Positions 46,740 to 59,197 of a stretch of 64,000 nucleotides of DNA are shown piece after piece. Position 1 is the first letter of the stretch, and each line of letters starts with the position of its first letter. Source of the stretch: Dipteronia dyeriana (taxonomy: Eukaryota > Streptophyta > Magnoliopsida > Sapindales > Sapindaceae); contig CM065295.1 in the NCBI GenBank assembly GCA_032871835.1, positions 20,718,501 to 20,782,500 on the forward strand, given 5' to 3'. The notes under the pieces are model-generated. The model saw nothing but the letters and a program-made list of their open reading frames with translations, searched no databases and was not told the DNA's origin. The translations under genes were made by a program, and so were the position numbers.

Positions 46740-49609
46740 AATACTGCCCCACTCAGCCAATTCTTCTAAACTGAGTCTAAGGTGTGAGATTTTTCCTTCA
46801 GTTTTATTTTCAGCCTCTCCTTCCCTCTTTTTCCTTCTCCTACACTTCCCACCTTGCATCTTCTGATCCCTATGGTGTTTTTCTCGCCTGTGCTTTATCC
46901 CTTTTGGGATAGATTCGGAGGAAATAGCTAGGCTTTGTGACGATCTTTCTATTCACGAGAAGGGTAGCACAACGTAAACTCTTGATGTGAGTCTTAAAGA
47001 TTTAGGAGAACAACGTATGGGTCTATGTTTAGTTGGTAAGATCCTTACTACTAAGCTGGTCAACAAAGAAGTTGTTATCGATGTCATTAACAAAATCTGG
47101 AGGGTAGCCACTTTCTATTTCAGGAGTGAGTCGGATCGGTAGAGAATTTTAAAGGGAGGACCGTGGAGTCATTGGGACAGGGAACATGGGTGGCATGAAC
47201 TTTAATTCGGTGGATTTCTGGATTCAAATCCATAACGTCCCACTCCTATGCTTGAACGGGGAAATTGGTACCTTCCTTGGTAATATGATAGGTGAAGCAC
47301 TACTTCCGACGGGTCAGGGAGGTTCCTGCGAGTTAGAGTCAAGGTATCTACTGATAAACCTCTAAAAATATGTCTCTGCGTGGACCTTCTTGGTAACGGT
47401 ATTGTTACTACGATGCCACTCCGGTACGAGAGGCTGCTTGATTACTGCTTCAAGTGTGGGTATCTCGGCCACATTATGGACAGTTGTTCTATGGTGAGTG
47501 TTCATAACAACATCTCCTTGGACGAAACTAGAAAGCTTGGGGTCTGGTTACGAGCTGTCAGTCCCCAAACGATTTTCGATGGGCGCTGGAAGGTCTGGAA
47601 ACAGAAATTGGAATAATTCTAAGAACTTTTGAGGATTCATACCAAGGATGGGTGCTACTGGTAGATCTAATGATAACTGGAGAATCAAAACCCCTGTCTA
47701 GGAAATCAAGTCCGGTGACCGGGATAAGAAGGAATTTGAACAGTCTAAAGGAAAGGAGAAGGTGACAACCCTCGAGAATAGGGACATCTGCATGGAGGCT
47801 TCCGGTGAAATTATTAATGAGCATGCAATTTTCTTAGAAACGAGGGAAAAAGCGGCCAAATGTTCGATTCGGCTAATAAGAAAAATGTGGTTCTGATTAT
47901 GAGAGAAGTTAAAGAGCCAGAATCTAATTCGAATATTCCAGGTGGCCCCGATTGAAACCCTGCTAACAATATGGATTTACCACGTGGAGACTCTGATACT
48001 AGTAACCTCATGTTTTCTAAGATTGGGCTTCTAAAGTCGTATGATCAAGCCCAAGTGCTAAATAATAATGTTTTTAACAAATATGGGAATATTGGATCTT
48101 TTAGGCCCAATTTTCAGGGAAGTCTCAAGATGATCTAAGACCCCAAAATTTTGGGTCGGTGGAAGCGGATTGAGAGCAAAGCTAAGGTCTTAGGGGCCGT
48201 TTGGTATGGAGGCATCTTTATATGGGAATTGGAATCTCAACGCATTCCCTTGTTTGGTAGCAGGTTTGGATTTTTATTTTTCCGGGAATGTGATTCCCAT
48301 CAAAATACGTGGGTTTCAGATTACCTCCATCTGATTCCCACCTTGGGACCCACCATCATTAAATTTTATTTTTTTCACCATTGTTCTTCAACGAGCTTCA
48401 GTCAATCAATACCCAAAAATCCCCAATTTCATTTCAAAACCTACTTTCATCAATCAAACAATACCCAATTTCATCTTCATCTTCATCAAATACAAGATCT
48501 GGGTTTGTTCAAACAACATCAAACACCATCACCGATAGTAACAGAAAAAAAATTGCAGCAATTAGCAACAACACAAGATCTGTGTTTGCCCAATGATGAC
48601 GAGGACGATGACGACGACGATGAGGAGGAGCTGCGATGATGAAGACGACGACGAGGAGCTGCGATGATGAAGACGACGACGAACTCAGACAGATGAAGGC
48701 GACGACGACGAGGAGCTGCCACGATGAACCCAACCAGACGAAGGCGACGACAAACAAGATCCCGACCAGAGTCGACGACGGCGGCGATGTGGAGGTAAGT
48801 AGACGACGGCGACAGTGATGTAGACGACGACGAGGAGCTGTCCGGCCGGAGGCGGAGGCGACGACAACGTAGAGATGATTTGGAGAGAAAGACAGAGAGA
48901 GATGGAAAGAAAGGGATGAACGAATGAATGGGTTTGTGATTTGAGAAATGGATCTGGTTAATCTTTTCACCATTTAAGTTGATTTTTTATTTTTTTTTAT
49001 TTTTTTAGTTTTTAATAATAAAAAAACAAATTTCCATGTACAACCAAACATGGTTACTTGATATTCCCAGGAATCCTACGTAATATTCTCATACACAACC
49101 AAACACACGTGTACAAGTTTTCCGAAAATCACATTCCTGTGTTTAATTTTTCCAGGAATCACATTATTTTGATTACCACATACCAAACGGCCCCTTAGTC
49201 TCTTAGATGATGAGAATCTTTTGGGGTTTTTGACTGGCAAGCGAAAATCCTTAACTTCTTCGACTAAGTTTCAACCGGAAGGCAAGCGAAAAAAAGAGGC
49301 AACGTGTAATATCCATGATGTCCCCCTGGTGGTTTTCGAGAAGAGCAAATGAAGAATTGAAAGTCATGGCAACAAATCCAAATACAAAGACACAAGAGAA
49401 TTAGAAAAAAAAAATGGGGACAGAGATTAGAGAAGACGGTTATGGAGTCTATGGTAACACCAATGAATGAATGTTCGCAGCCCGGTTTGATTTTAGCTTC
49501 TGACAGCCGTAGTTTGGTTACCAAGGATGAGGTTTCGACTGTGGCTAGTGAAGACGATCTCTCAGTTTTATCGGTCGGTCAGTCTCTACTGGCCCGCCGT
49601 GCCCAATGA
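46740..49609 (+). pseudogene. L1 LINE, 5' region and ORF1 (DUF4283 and CCHC), interrupted
   Basis: A pyrimidine-rich leader (46795-46870) is followed by a broken frame with GKILTTKLVNKEVV and RILKGGPWSHWDREH, both typical of the DUF4283 domain of plant L1 ORF1. After shifts comes RYERLLDYCFKCGYLGHIMDSC (about 47418-47480), the zinc knuckle that follows DUF4283 in this family. Stops are frequent. A 1002-bp element (48193-49194) is inserted into it. The frame ends in TGA at 49607-49609, overlapping the ATG of ORF2 (49606) in an ATGA arrangement. Confidence 0.85.
48193..49194. mobile_element. PIF/Harbinger-type element, 1002 bp, TTA target duplication
   Basis: The termini GGGGCCGTTTGGTATG and CATACCAAACGGCCCC are perfect inverted repeats. 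TTA flanks both sides (48190-48192 and 49195-49197), and 3-bp TTA/TAA duplications with GGGCC..TTTGG termini are characteristic of PIF/Harbinger (Tourist) elements. Subterminal sequences also recur in inverted form (tgggaattggaatctcaa against ggaatcacattcctg types). The interior is not transposase-coding: it has a CT-rich stretch and a GAC/GAT-rich repeat (about 48590-48870) in which gaggagctgcgatgatgaag occurs twice. It is therefore non-autonomous. Confidence 0.9.
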
Positions 49610-50338
49610 TTATCTTCGCCTGGAACATCCGGGGGCCAGGTAGCTCTCGGGCATTCAACATCCTATGGACACACAAGCAGGAGGTGAAGCCGGATTTGAT
49701 GTTTCTTATGGAAACAAAATATGATCATATTAGAATGGAGAAATGGTAGGTTTTATTGGATTTTGATGGTAAACTTGTGGTGAATTGTTCTGGTAGATCA
49801 AGTGATTTATGTATCCTTTGGAATAAATCTTTAGCAGTGGACTTGCTGACTTATTCCAAAGATCCTATTGATATGAAGATCTCTGTGTTTGGTAGCAACC
49901 CGTGGAGGTTTACTGGTTTATACGGCAATCCGGATAGAAGCCAAAGAATGCATTCCCGGACCCTCATACGTTAGCTTTCTGATCTGATTAGATTGCCTTG
50001 GATTTGCTTAGGGAACTTCAATGAAGTATAGTGCGATTCTGAGAAGACTGAGGGGATTGAGAGAAATTAGAACGCCATAACCGACTTTAGAGAAGCTTTG
50101 GAAGACTGCGAACTAGAAGTTAGGGACCGAAATTTACTTAGAGCAATAAAAATGAGGGGTCGGTGATGATCTTGGAAAGGCTAGATAGGTGTCTTTGCAA
50201 TAAAGGCTGGAAAGGTCCCTTCCCTCATTTTGTGGTTCGTCACCTCGACTTCTGGGGACCAGACCATATACCCATTACTCTTGACTTCTCTTCAGTTTCT
50301 CCTATGTGCAGAGCGAATTCCCCCATGAAAAGGATCTG
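49606..50338 (+). pseudogene. L1 LINE ORF2, endonuclease domain
   Basis: ORF2 opens with MIIFAWNIRGPGS, the start of the AP-like endonuclease, and continues with LMFLMETKYDH, WRFTGLYGNPD and LPWICLGNFNEV, then PHFVVRHLDFWGPDHIPI near the end of the domain. The catalytic D in the usual GDFNE is replaced (GNFNE), and stops interrupt the frame at 49747, 49972 and 50027. The coding sequence is broken by a 5.5-kb insertion and resumes near 55856. Confidence 0.85.
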
Positions 50339-50941
50339 AAGATTTTCTAACCTTAAAATTACATATATATGTTCTTTTTTTTTTCTAGTCAGGACAATAT
50401 TAGTCAGGATAAATATTAAACTGTAATTTGAATCTTTGTTGATTTTTACAGTAATAAATAAAACTTCTCGGAATTTCCGAAAGGAAAGCATCTAGCTCGG
50501 AATTTCCAAAAGAAAGCATATGATAATAAGAACATATTGAAGAAGAGCATGATAATAAGAACATGCAAATAGAATTCTCAGGACCATCAAATCCCGAATG
50601 GGCGGAGAAGTTCGTAGGAGAATGTCAACCGAGCAGGGTCAAAATGACCTTCGCAAAAAGGCAAACCCGATGCACCACTCTGGAAAAATGCTCGGGACTC
50701 TATCGGGAGAAATTCGGTGAAATGCGTAGCTGTGTTGAAGCAATTTTTATTTTATTTTTTTAAAAAGAGCTCAACGATTTAGCAAACCCTTGCGCATAAA
50801 AACTGGGGAGACGTCCTTGGTATTGCGTGAGGACTCGAACGTATGATCATGGTGAGCCTTGATGTAATGTTCGGGTAGCAGCCGGGTATGAAACACAAGT
50901 GTAAACTTGCCTGTTTCAAGATGACTCGGTTAATAATAAAG

Positions 50942-51340
50942 AGCCAGTTTAATAAGATACTTGGCAATCGAAGTCATTCGGGTAACAACCGGTTTAATAA
51001 AATACTCGGTTAAGTTGCCCGAACATTGAAGAAGCCAGTTTAATAAGATACTTGGCAATTGAAGTCATTCGGGTAACAACCGGTTTAATAAGATACTCGG
51101 TTAAGTTATCCGAACATCGAAGAAGCCAGTTTAATAAGATACTTGGCAATTGAAGTCATTCGGGTAACAACCGGTTTAATAAGACACTCGGTTAAGTTAC
51201 CCGGACCTCGAAGAAGCCAGTTTAATAAGACACTTGGCAATTGAAGTCATTCGGGGAATAACCGGTTTAATAAGATACTCAGTTAAGTTACCCGAACATT
51301 AGCTAGTTTAATACAGCACTCAGCAACAATTAGCAATAAA
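50942..51340 (+). repeat. 91-bp tandem repeat, about 4.3 copies
   Basis: Units start with agccagtttaataagatac at 50942, 51033, 51124 and 51215, then a diverged copy agctagtttaatacagcac at 51301. Each unit has two related halves: agtttaataagatacttgg with caattgaagtcattcggg, and ggtttaataagatactcggt. It therefore arose from a shorter ~45-bp repeat. Copies differ at a few sites each. Confidence 0.95.
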
Positions 51341-51547
51341 CAGATCAAGACCATTCAATTCAAAATAAAATAAAATTTTATTGCTCCTAAAATAATGGTT
51401 ACAGATCAAAGAGTGGTTCTTTACAAGTAAAAAATAAATCAGAATTTTCTACAGTTCTACAAAATTAAGGTTGCGAGGATTTCGAGTCTTTGCCAATACT
51501 CGGATATGGCACCATCTCGTACTCACGAAGCAGGTCTCATTAGACGG

Positions 51548-54455
51548 TCAAGCGATATTGTCGACAATAACATCCCTCCACCGGCTGTAATCTTCACCCG
51601 GGACTGGCCCGACATCTGGGACTACACCCTCAACCGACTCTTGACTTGCATAAAAGGTCGAGAGAGAATGCTCGGACGAAATCTCTAAATGCATGGGATG
51701 GGGCTCTTTGCCTTGACTGCGACAGTAGGCTCTCCATTCCTTCATCTTAATCCAAAGAGACTCTAAGGACCGGTCCACATGATGTTTGATTGACAGCTCC
51801 CAATTAGCTCGAGCCTTCTCAGTCGCCCTATTTTTAACTTTGAAGAACTCACCTGTCGAAACTAGCCCACGTTGAAATTCCCGAAGAAGTAGGGCATCAT
51901 AAGCAGGGGATCTTTTAAAACGATCCACCCCTTGGACTTCAAGTTCCAACCTGGCCTCTCGGGATATGGATTCAATTGTCAGCACTTGGGGCTCCAGATC
52001 TTAGATTTTTTGGTCATACGCCGACTTCGACTACTTCCCCTCCTGCTCGAACTTAAGCACGGATTCTTCAGCAGAAGATAGAAGATGTTGAAGTGATGCA
52101 ACCTTCTCCTCTGCCAAAGAAGTCTTCTCCTCGGCTTCAACCTGCTTCGCCAGACAATGGTCGGTAAATATTTGTACAGAACCGACCTCCTGCTGGTAAG
52201 CTTTCTCGGCTCGAGCACGACCCTCCTCACTTGCCTTCACCTGAGCCTCTAGACGCCTTATTCGATCAGCTTGATGTTGCTACGTCTGAACTAACTCGGC
52301 GAATTCGGCCACCATCTGCAAAGAGATATATTCAGAAATCTGACAGAAGCAAAACAATGGAGGAGTCGGATTTAACTTACATAAGATACACCGTTAAAAA
52401 CATTTTAGAGACGTTCGGTCAGGGAACCATCCCGAAAACCGCTCCAGCGGTCTTCCACGATAAAAGCCCGACCGGAGAACATCTCCCGTAGCATATCCGA
52501 GGAAGAAAGGAATAAAGGAACCCCGAGGGTTCAGCTCCTAGATTTCCAAACTCGGGGGCAGGAGAAGCCCTGTTTGGTTCTAAGGATGGAGAAAGATTTG
52601 AAGAAACCCCTGAAGGTTCAGCCCCCATATTTCTAACCTCGGGGGAAGAAGAAGCCCTACTCGGTTCTGAAGCGGCTGTATCTACTGATGCTCCAGCGCC
52701 AACACTCAGGGCAATCTCATCCGTAACATCTTCATCACTAGAGTCGATAAATAAGACTGCCCGAGGAACTTTGAGAGGACGAGACAGCAAATTAACTGTC
52801 TTTCGCTTCTCACCCCGAGAACGGTGGAAGTTAAGGTCAGCAGCAGGATCTTCCTGCAGATCGTCTCGGAAAGACTTAAAGAATTCGGCACCTACGAACA
52901 CTTGATCCATCAAGATGTTACCACCGTCGCTGGCTTCAAACCGACCAACAGGCTCTTTACCCGGACCTTCATATTGCCTCTCCCTATTATCAGGCAGTTG
53001 GGTGTCAGTTGGCTCACCTTGGCCACTTGGACCAGCAAAATCCTGAGTAGAAGGCTGAGCACCCCGATCAACGCATTCGGGAATTTGCTCCTCAGCAATA
53101 TCAGTTTCCTCATCAGGCTCGGGTGGAGCAATACCCTCATCGCCCTGACGGGAAGCTTCTTTTCTACTCACTTGCAGAATCAACTTCACCTGGCGAGCCT
53201 GAAGATCTCTGACAATGTCCGTATCGAACACTTAAAAAAAAAAGATTCATCAGAAAATGAAAAGCAGAAAAATACAATAGAAAGGGCGCCGGGTTACTTA
53301 CATCGCCTGCGATGGCCCGACATCTGTCTAAAGAAGCCGAGCTTTATCAAATCCTCCTCTTTAAAAAGGTAGCTCTTGATCCTCTTCTCCAGGGTACGAA
53401 CAGCTGCCCGAGTCAGGCTCTTCAGCTTAGAATCATTATAATCAATTATTTTTCTGTTCCACACTTCGGGGGAACAGAAGAAACGGGGAACACTCAACAC
53501 CGTTCGGGAATCCCCAGATCTAACAGTGACGTTGAGCTAGAGAGACCCTCCAGTAAAAAACCAACTGTTCTTCCAGAACTTGTTGGATGTAGGGAATCCC
53601 CATAGAAAACCCTTCTTTTTAGGATCATCAGAGGTGTCGACCTCCCGATTCACCTTTGCTCCATTGGGGACCCAGCCGTCCGATGGAGTAGATGCAAGAA
53701 AAAATGTCCTCGTTTTGCTAACCTGCCTCAGCGTAAAGAAATGCCTGATTTCATTCTGGGAAGGCGGCGAAAGGTTCATTCGACTGAACATATGCCACAT
53801 GCACATCAAGATTTTATAACTATTTGGGGCCAATTGAGCTGGGGCCAATTGAGCTGGGGCTATCCCTGCTTCAGCCAAAAACCAGGCAATAAAAGGCTGA
53901 AAGGGAAGTGTGACACCACAACATATCATTGATCCATAAACCGCGACCATACCCAGGAGGATTCCATACGGCTCTATCCCCCGCAGGAACCAAAGTGACC
54001 AAATCGGGCAAGTCGAATCGGGAGCGGTATTTTTCTATCTCAGCTGACCCGACCACATTCGGCTCAGTATCAAAGCCACTCGGGCGAGTATCAGAAAACG
54101 AAAGACGAGACGCCCTGTACACTTCATCAAAGTCACCCTCGTTAACAGTCTGTTCCCTGGTCTGAACGCTACTCGAGTCGTGCTTGTATACCTTACTTCT
54201 GCTCTGATGTTTACCCATCATTCGAAAAGATACCCTGTGATCAGAAATATCAGAATCAGAACTAGATGGAGAACTCGATACAGGGCTGAAAGTGACGTCA
54301 GGGTGAAGCCCAGAAACATCAACCTCTAAGAATGGAGGTTCATCTATTGGGATATCCCCCAGTAATCGTTTAATGCAAGAAACCAACTGGAAATTCCCAC
54401 GTTCTAATGCATCAAAAGCGATTTTAAAAAGACGATGGCGGGAAGATGGCCACAT
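51548..54455 (-). pseudogene. Antisense extra ORF of the Tat element (putative gypsy type transposon domain)
   Basis: Minus-strand coding segments run 54455-53871, 53950-53537, 53500-53294, 53231-52419, 52240-52031 and 51985-51548. The early part contains LPDLVTLVPAGDRAVWNPPG, then GVTLPFQPFIAWFLAEAGIA and NSYKILMCMWHMFSR, the pattern of the plant domain PF04195 (putative gypsy type transposon). Later parts are acidic and Ser/Pro-rich, then coiled coil (RAEKAYQQEV, KVASLQHLLSSAEESV). Donor-like sites (gtaag) near 53306 and 52380 suggest it was a spliced gene. Function is unknown. Integrity was not established; frames shift between segments, so I call it a pseudogene. Confidence 0.6.
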
Positions 54456-54950
54456 TAAAACTAACCTTAAATTGAGATTGATGCAAGATCTTCAAACGGA
54501 GAATCGCGAACTTCTGGATAAAGAAATCTGAGTTTAAAGAAATTTGAGTTTAAAGAAATTTCTGCTGAAAATTGTTGAGAATAAAACCAACGATGTCTCT
54601 CAGCGAAGAATTTAAAAAGGAGTCGGCACGAAACCCTAGGAATTTTATGATGAAACGCGATGACGTATGCGGCGTTTGAGGAGACGCAAAAATCATTTCT
54701 CATAAATGATATTGAAAAACGAAGAGACGAGGGACACGTGTCAAAACAGAAAGTAGTCCTTGACCGTCAGAACTTCAAAACGTCGCCATCATTTAAGATC
54801 TCGCGTAATAAAGCGAATCGAAATTACAGGGTCACCATTAAGGCACGTCATTATGACAAGACGGCTATTCTGACGAGTAAAAATTAAAGATGATTAAAAT
54901 ACTCTTGCCCGAAATGAAATTTACTCGGCAAAAATATTTTAAGGGGGTAT

Positions 54951-55851
54951 TGTCGTATGTGAATTTTACCAAGCATACACGTCATTGACAGAAAGGAGAA
55001 AATAGCCAGGTGGACGCTCAAATGGGCACTCAGGAAATTTCCTACGAAGCATCATTAAAGAGAAGAAAACCCGAGTAAACCAGTAGCATGGCAAGACCTA
55101 CTCGGGATCAACTAAATTATTCCGAATCAATTAAAAGTACTCGGGATTAACCAAAAAGCATCTTCTACTCGGGCTCAAACGGATCTACTCGGGACCAACC
55201 AGTGTTTTCTTACCCGGGATAAATGTGACCCGAACAAGAAACTTGGTGCTTAATTCACACGGATTAAGTAATTAAATACGCGAATATATCCATCAGGAAG
55301 AATCCCAAAGAGAACAGAATACTGAGCTAAAAGAATCCTCAATCAGGAAACAACTTGATTTCGCTACAAAGACTACATTCTTATAAGGAAACAAGTCCAA
55401 ATAAAACTGCACTACTAGAGTCTTATTCGATTTCCATAAGAGACTCTGAAACAGGAAAGAAGACAAATCAACCTCAAGCAAGTAACCGAATCACAATTAA
55501 ATACAAAGACCTTGTATTACTTGTACAAAGCAGATTAGGGTTCTATAAGCATATAAATAGACTCATAATCTCGTTCCAAAAGATATAGGCAATATAACAT
55601 ACACAACAAGCAACCGAAAAATACAGAGAGAAAAACGAGAGATCGAGAGCTTGTAAACATCATATTTTCATAGTGGATTTTGGCTTGGTTGATTCTTCAA
55701 CCACCCGTGGACGTTTCTCCGGCCATCGGAGTTTTACCACGTAAAACTTGTATCTTCGTTACTCTCTCTGAATCTCTTTTTCTTTGAATTAATAGCCGAA
55801 ATACAATTCTTATTGGTTTTTTCTGACACAATTCAGAAATCGACGTCAACA
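54951..55851 (+). mobile_element. 3' LTR of the Tat-type element, 901 bp
   Basis: It begins TGTCGTATGTGAATTTTACC after a purine-rich tract and ends GACGTCAACA. A TATA-like tataaatag at about 55553 lies near the middle. A U5-like region (ttggcttggttgattcttc, ccgtggacg, acgtaaaacttgtatctt) follows at about 55680-55770. The plus orientation is opposite to the antisense ORF. No second LTR is present. Confidence 0.7.
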
Positions 55852-55855
55852 AAAA

Positions 55856-58800
55856 ACAAAAGATTCTATTTCGAGGAGTATTAGGCCGAAGATTTGGAAT
55901 GTAAAGATATTGTGGATTCAGCCTGAAAAAGGGCGATCAGAGGCAACGAGATTGAAAATACTGTGGTAATATTGATAACTATGGGAAGCTTATATCTTCA
56001 TAAGAGATTTACGCCAGAATCTCAAATCAAAGAGAGCTGCTCTTTCTAATGCTTGCAAGGCAGAAATCCCATAGTTTTGGAGAGTGATCAAAAATCTAGA
56101 AAATCAACTGGATGGTGTTTTGGCAATTGAAGAGAGGTAATAGAAGCAAAGAGCAAAAACGGATTGGCTCAAGAGTGGGGATCGTAACACCCGTTTCTTC
56201 CACTCGAAGCTTTCGCCGGGAGGGCTAGAAATAGAATCAATGGTCTTTTTGATGATGATGGGGTTTGGAAGGATTCAGAACAAGACATTACAAGAATTAC
56301 TACTCAATATTTTACGAATCTTTTTATCTCTAACAGTCCCGCGGATGAGGATATGGATAGAGTTTTGGACGGCATACAACCTGGGTTAAGCAGCTGCAGT
56401 ATTCGGTGCTTGGATGCTATGTTCACTGGAGATAAGGTAAGGAAAGCCAATTTTGATATGAATCGTGTTAAGGCTTCTTGTTACGACGGCCTTCTGGCAA
56501 TTTTCTTTAAAAAATTCTAGGATTCGATTGACCCTAATATGATTGAGGCCTGCCTTAGTGTGCTGAACGCTAGGGCTTCTATGGAGGGTATTAACAGTAC
56601 TATCATCTCTCTAATTCTGAAAACTCAACACCCGGTTTTTATATCTGACTATTGACTGACCAACCTTTGTAATGTCATCTACAAGGCTAGTGCCATGACC
56701 ATCACAAACAAGTTGAGACTTGCTCTAAATGATGTTATTTCAGACACCCAATGTGCATTTATCCCTGGTCAACTCATTTCAGACAACACAATTGTTGGTT
56801 TCAAATGCCTCCAAGGACTGAAAAGACGTAAGAGAAAAAAGGGATCCATGACAATCAAACTTAATATGGCAAAGGCGTACGATAGGGTGGAATGAAGCTT
56901 CTTAGAGGGCATGATGTAGAAACTGGGATTCACTACCTAATGGGTGGATTTGAATATGTGTTGTGTTTCATCTGTGACTTACTCTGTCCTTATAAACGAA
57001 AATGTTTACCGGAAAATCACACCTTCGAGAGGCCTTAGACAGAAAGACCCCCTTTCTCTCTTCTTTTTTCTGTTCTGTGCTGAGGGTTTTACTAATCTTA
57101 TCCACATGGCTCAAGAGAATGGCCAAATTTCTGGCTTTAAATGCAGTTTTGGCGGACAAGTCATCTCCCAACTATTCTTCGCCGACGACAGTTTAATCTT
57201 CACTAAGGCTAATGAAGCAAATTGCTTGGCTGTCAAAAATATTATGAGGTGGCATGAGAAGGATACTATTCAGGCAGTCATCTTCAGCAAATCGACCATG
57301 TGCATCAGTCCCTCCTTTTTTGGTTAGAGATGGAGAAAATTTGGCCACTCTGGTCGGTATTAGACTAGTGAAGTGTCATGAAAATTACATCTGTCTCCCT
57401 TGCTTCACCGAAAGAAATAAAATGAAGTTGTTTGCTAATATCATGGATCGTGTGTGGGGAAAGATTAAAGGTTGGGGGGAGAAACTGTTGTCAGTTGGTG
57501 GAAAAGAAATGCTCATCAAGGATGTCATCCAATCGGTTCTGATGTATGCTATGAGTATGTTTCGTCTCCCCAATTATGGACATGCAACGTCTATGTGCTC
57601 ATTTTCGGTGGGGAAGTAATGAGAAACATTGGAAAATCCACTGGTGTACCTAGGATCGTATGTGCAAGTCAAAAAGTGAAGGTGGTCTGGGCTTCCGAGA
57701 CCTTGAAACCTCTAATAGAGCCTTACTCGCCAAACAATGTTTGAGGATACTCAAGAATCCTAACTCTCTGGCTGCTAAAAGTGCTCAAAGGATGTTATTT
57801 TAAAGATAGGAACTTTATGGAGGCAAAAAGAAAAAAAACCATGCCTCTTTTCTGTGGAACAGCCTGGTGTGGGGAAAAGAACTTCTGGAATTTGGTGTCA
57901 GGTGGCAGGTTGGGAATGGGAAGTCTATTTTCATCTACAGGGGATAAATGGATTCCTAGACTATTTACCTTCAGGATCACCTCTCAACCAAAGTTGGACA
58001 ACAATGCTAAGGTGGATGTGCTCATCTCTCCCTCCGGTAGTTGGAATTCCCAGATACTTAGGGAAAATTTCAATCAAGATGATGTTAAAAGGATATCCTA
58101 CGTATACCCACCAGTAATTGCAACATGAAGATACCATGATTTGGCACTATGATGGCGGAGGCATATACACGATTATGAGCGGCTATTGGATCGGTCAAAA
58201 CCTTGTTTCTAGTCCTAGTCCATCTAACCCAAATCCCAGGAACTCTTGGTGGTACTTTTTATGGAAGCTTCAGATTCCTTTAAAGATTAAGATCTTTGTA
58301 TGGAAAGCTTGTCACGATTGGATCCCCACAAAGCTTAATATTGCTAGAAGAGGTGTTCGAAAGAATGGTATTTGTGAATCTTGTAAAATCTGTATGGAAT
58401 CTACTCTTCATGCTTTGTGGAAATGCAATAATCTAAAGGACATTCGCATGGCTTGGTATTGCAGGAGTGGTGCTTTCAGAGGCTACTTCTCTAATTCATT
58501 TGAAATGATGTATAAGTGCACTTCTTATAAAAATGTTAATGATGCAACGCTGTTCTGCGTGATTGACTGGAGAATTTGATTTTGTCGTAACTCTACCATC
58601 CACGGTTCTCGTTTGGGAAGTTTGTCTGAGTTGATTTCCTGGTGTGAGCAGTTTCTCGATGATTTTCAGAGTACTTTGCAAGGTGTGCCCAGCAACAATG
58701 AGCGAAGTAGATGGACTCCACCTAGGGATGATATCTACAAAGTCAATTGCGATGTCGCAGTTGATAAGCCAGGAAGCCATATTGGTATTGGTGTGATCAT

Positions 58801-59197
58801 TCTGGACCGTAAAGGTGAGGTGCTTGCCTCTTGTTCCCAAGTCTTAGAAGCTATTTTAAGCGTTAAAGCGGTTAAGCTTAATACCATTATAAAGGGGATT
58901 CAATTTGCACTGGACTGCGGTCTAGAGCCCTGTGTGTGTGAAGTGGATGAAGCTACGGTTGTCAAGTGGATTACTAATGGCAGCCACAGTTCTTCGAAGA
59001 ATGGTGTGTTGTTGAATGAAATTGGCTTTCTATGTGGAAATCTCAGATTGGTGAAGTTTGTCCACACTCCTAAAGAAGCTAACAGAGTAGCTCGAGGGCT
59101 TGCTATTCATGCCCTGGAAATTTCGAGAGACACTTTTTGGATGGAAGAAGTTCCTGGTTGCATTGAAGACCTGGTAGAGGCTTATGTGCCTAGTTGA
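55856..59197 (+). pseudogene. L1 LINE ORF2: reverse transcriptase, zf-RVT and RNase H
   Basis: After the insertion the frame resumes with ILFRGVLGRRFG-type sequence. It then gives the reverse transcriptase blocks TNLCNVIYKASAMTITNKL, GQLISDNTIVGFKCLQ, RGLRQKDPLS and FADDSLIF (the catalytic FADD, about 57177-57200). Further on are CYE, GGKEM and the zf-RVT type region (YFLWKLQIPLKIKIFVWKA, 58250-58310). The C-terminus is an RNase H-like domain (NCDVAVDKPGSHIGIGVII, and DEATVVKWITNGS), with stop at 59195-59197. C-terminal RNase H is a known plant L1 feature. Stops and frameshifts occur at many points (for example 56518, 56655, 56893, 57325, 58577). Confidence 0.9.

Larger units (their letters stand above)
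50340..55851 (+). mobile_element. Tat-lineage Gypsy fragment inserted in L1 ORF2, 3' part only
   Basis: The insert interrupts the L1 ORF2. It contains, in order: GC-richer internal sequence, a 91-bp tandem array (50942-51340), an antisense gene-like region (54455-51548 on the minus strand), a polypurine tract (ttttaagggggtat, 54937-54950) and a 901-bp LTR (54951-55851). Tat elements are known to carry tandem repeats and extra ORFs, often antisense, between pol and the 3' LTR. Neither the 5' LTR nor gag-pol is present. The left breakpoint near 50340 is approximate, and no target duplication was found. Confidence 0.7.

Noticed and set aside
48509..48973. Arg/Ser-rich minus-strand frames
   Set aside because: These are translations of the GAC-repeat interior of the Harbinger-type element.
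50340..50560. Remnant of a 5' LTR at the left end of the Tat fragment
   Set aside because: I compared it by eye with the 54951-55851 LTR and found no matching end sequence.
52231..53605. Plus-strand frames opposite the Tat antisense ORF
   Set aside because: The minus-strand reading shows recognisable domain patterns and coiled coil; the plus-strand frames do not.
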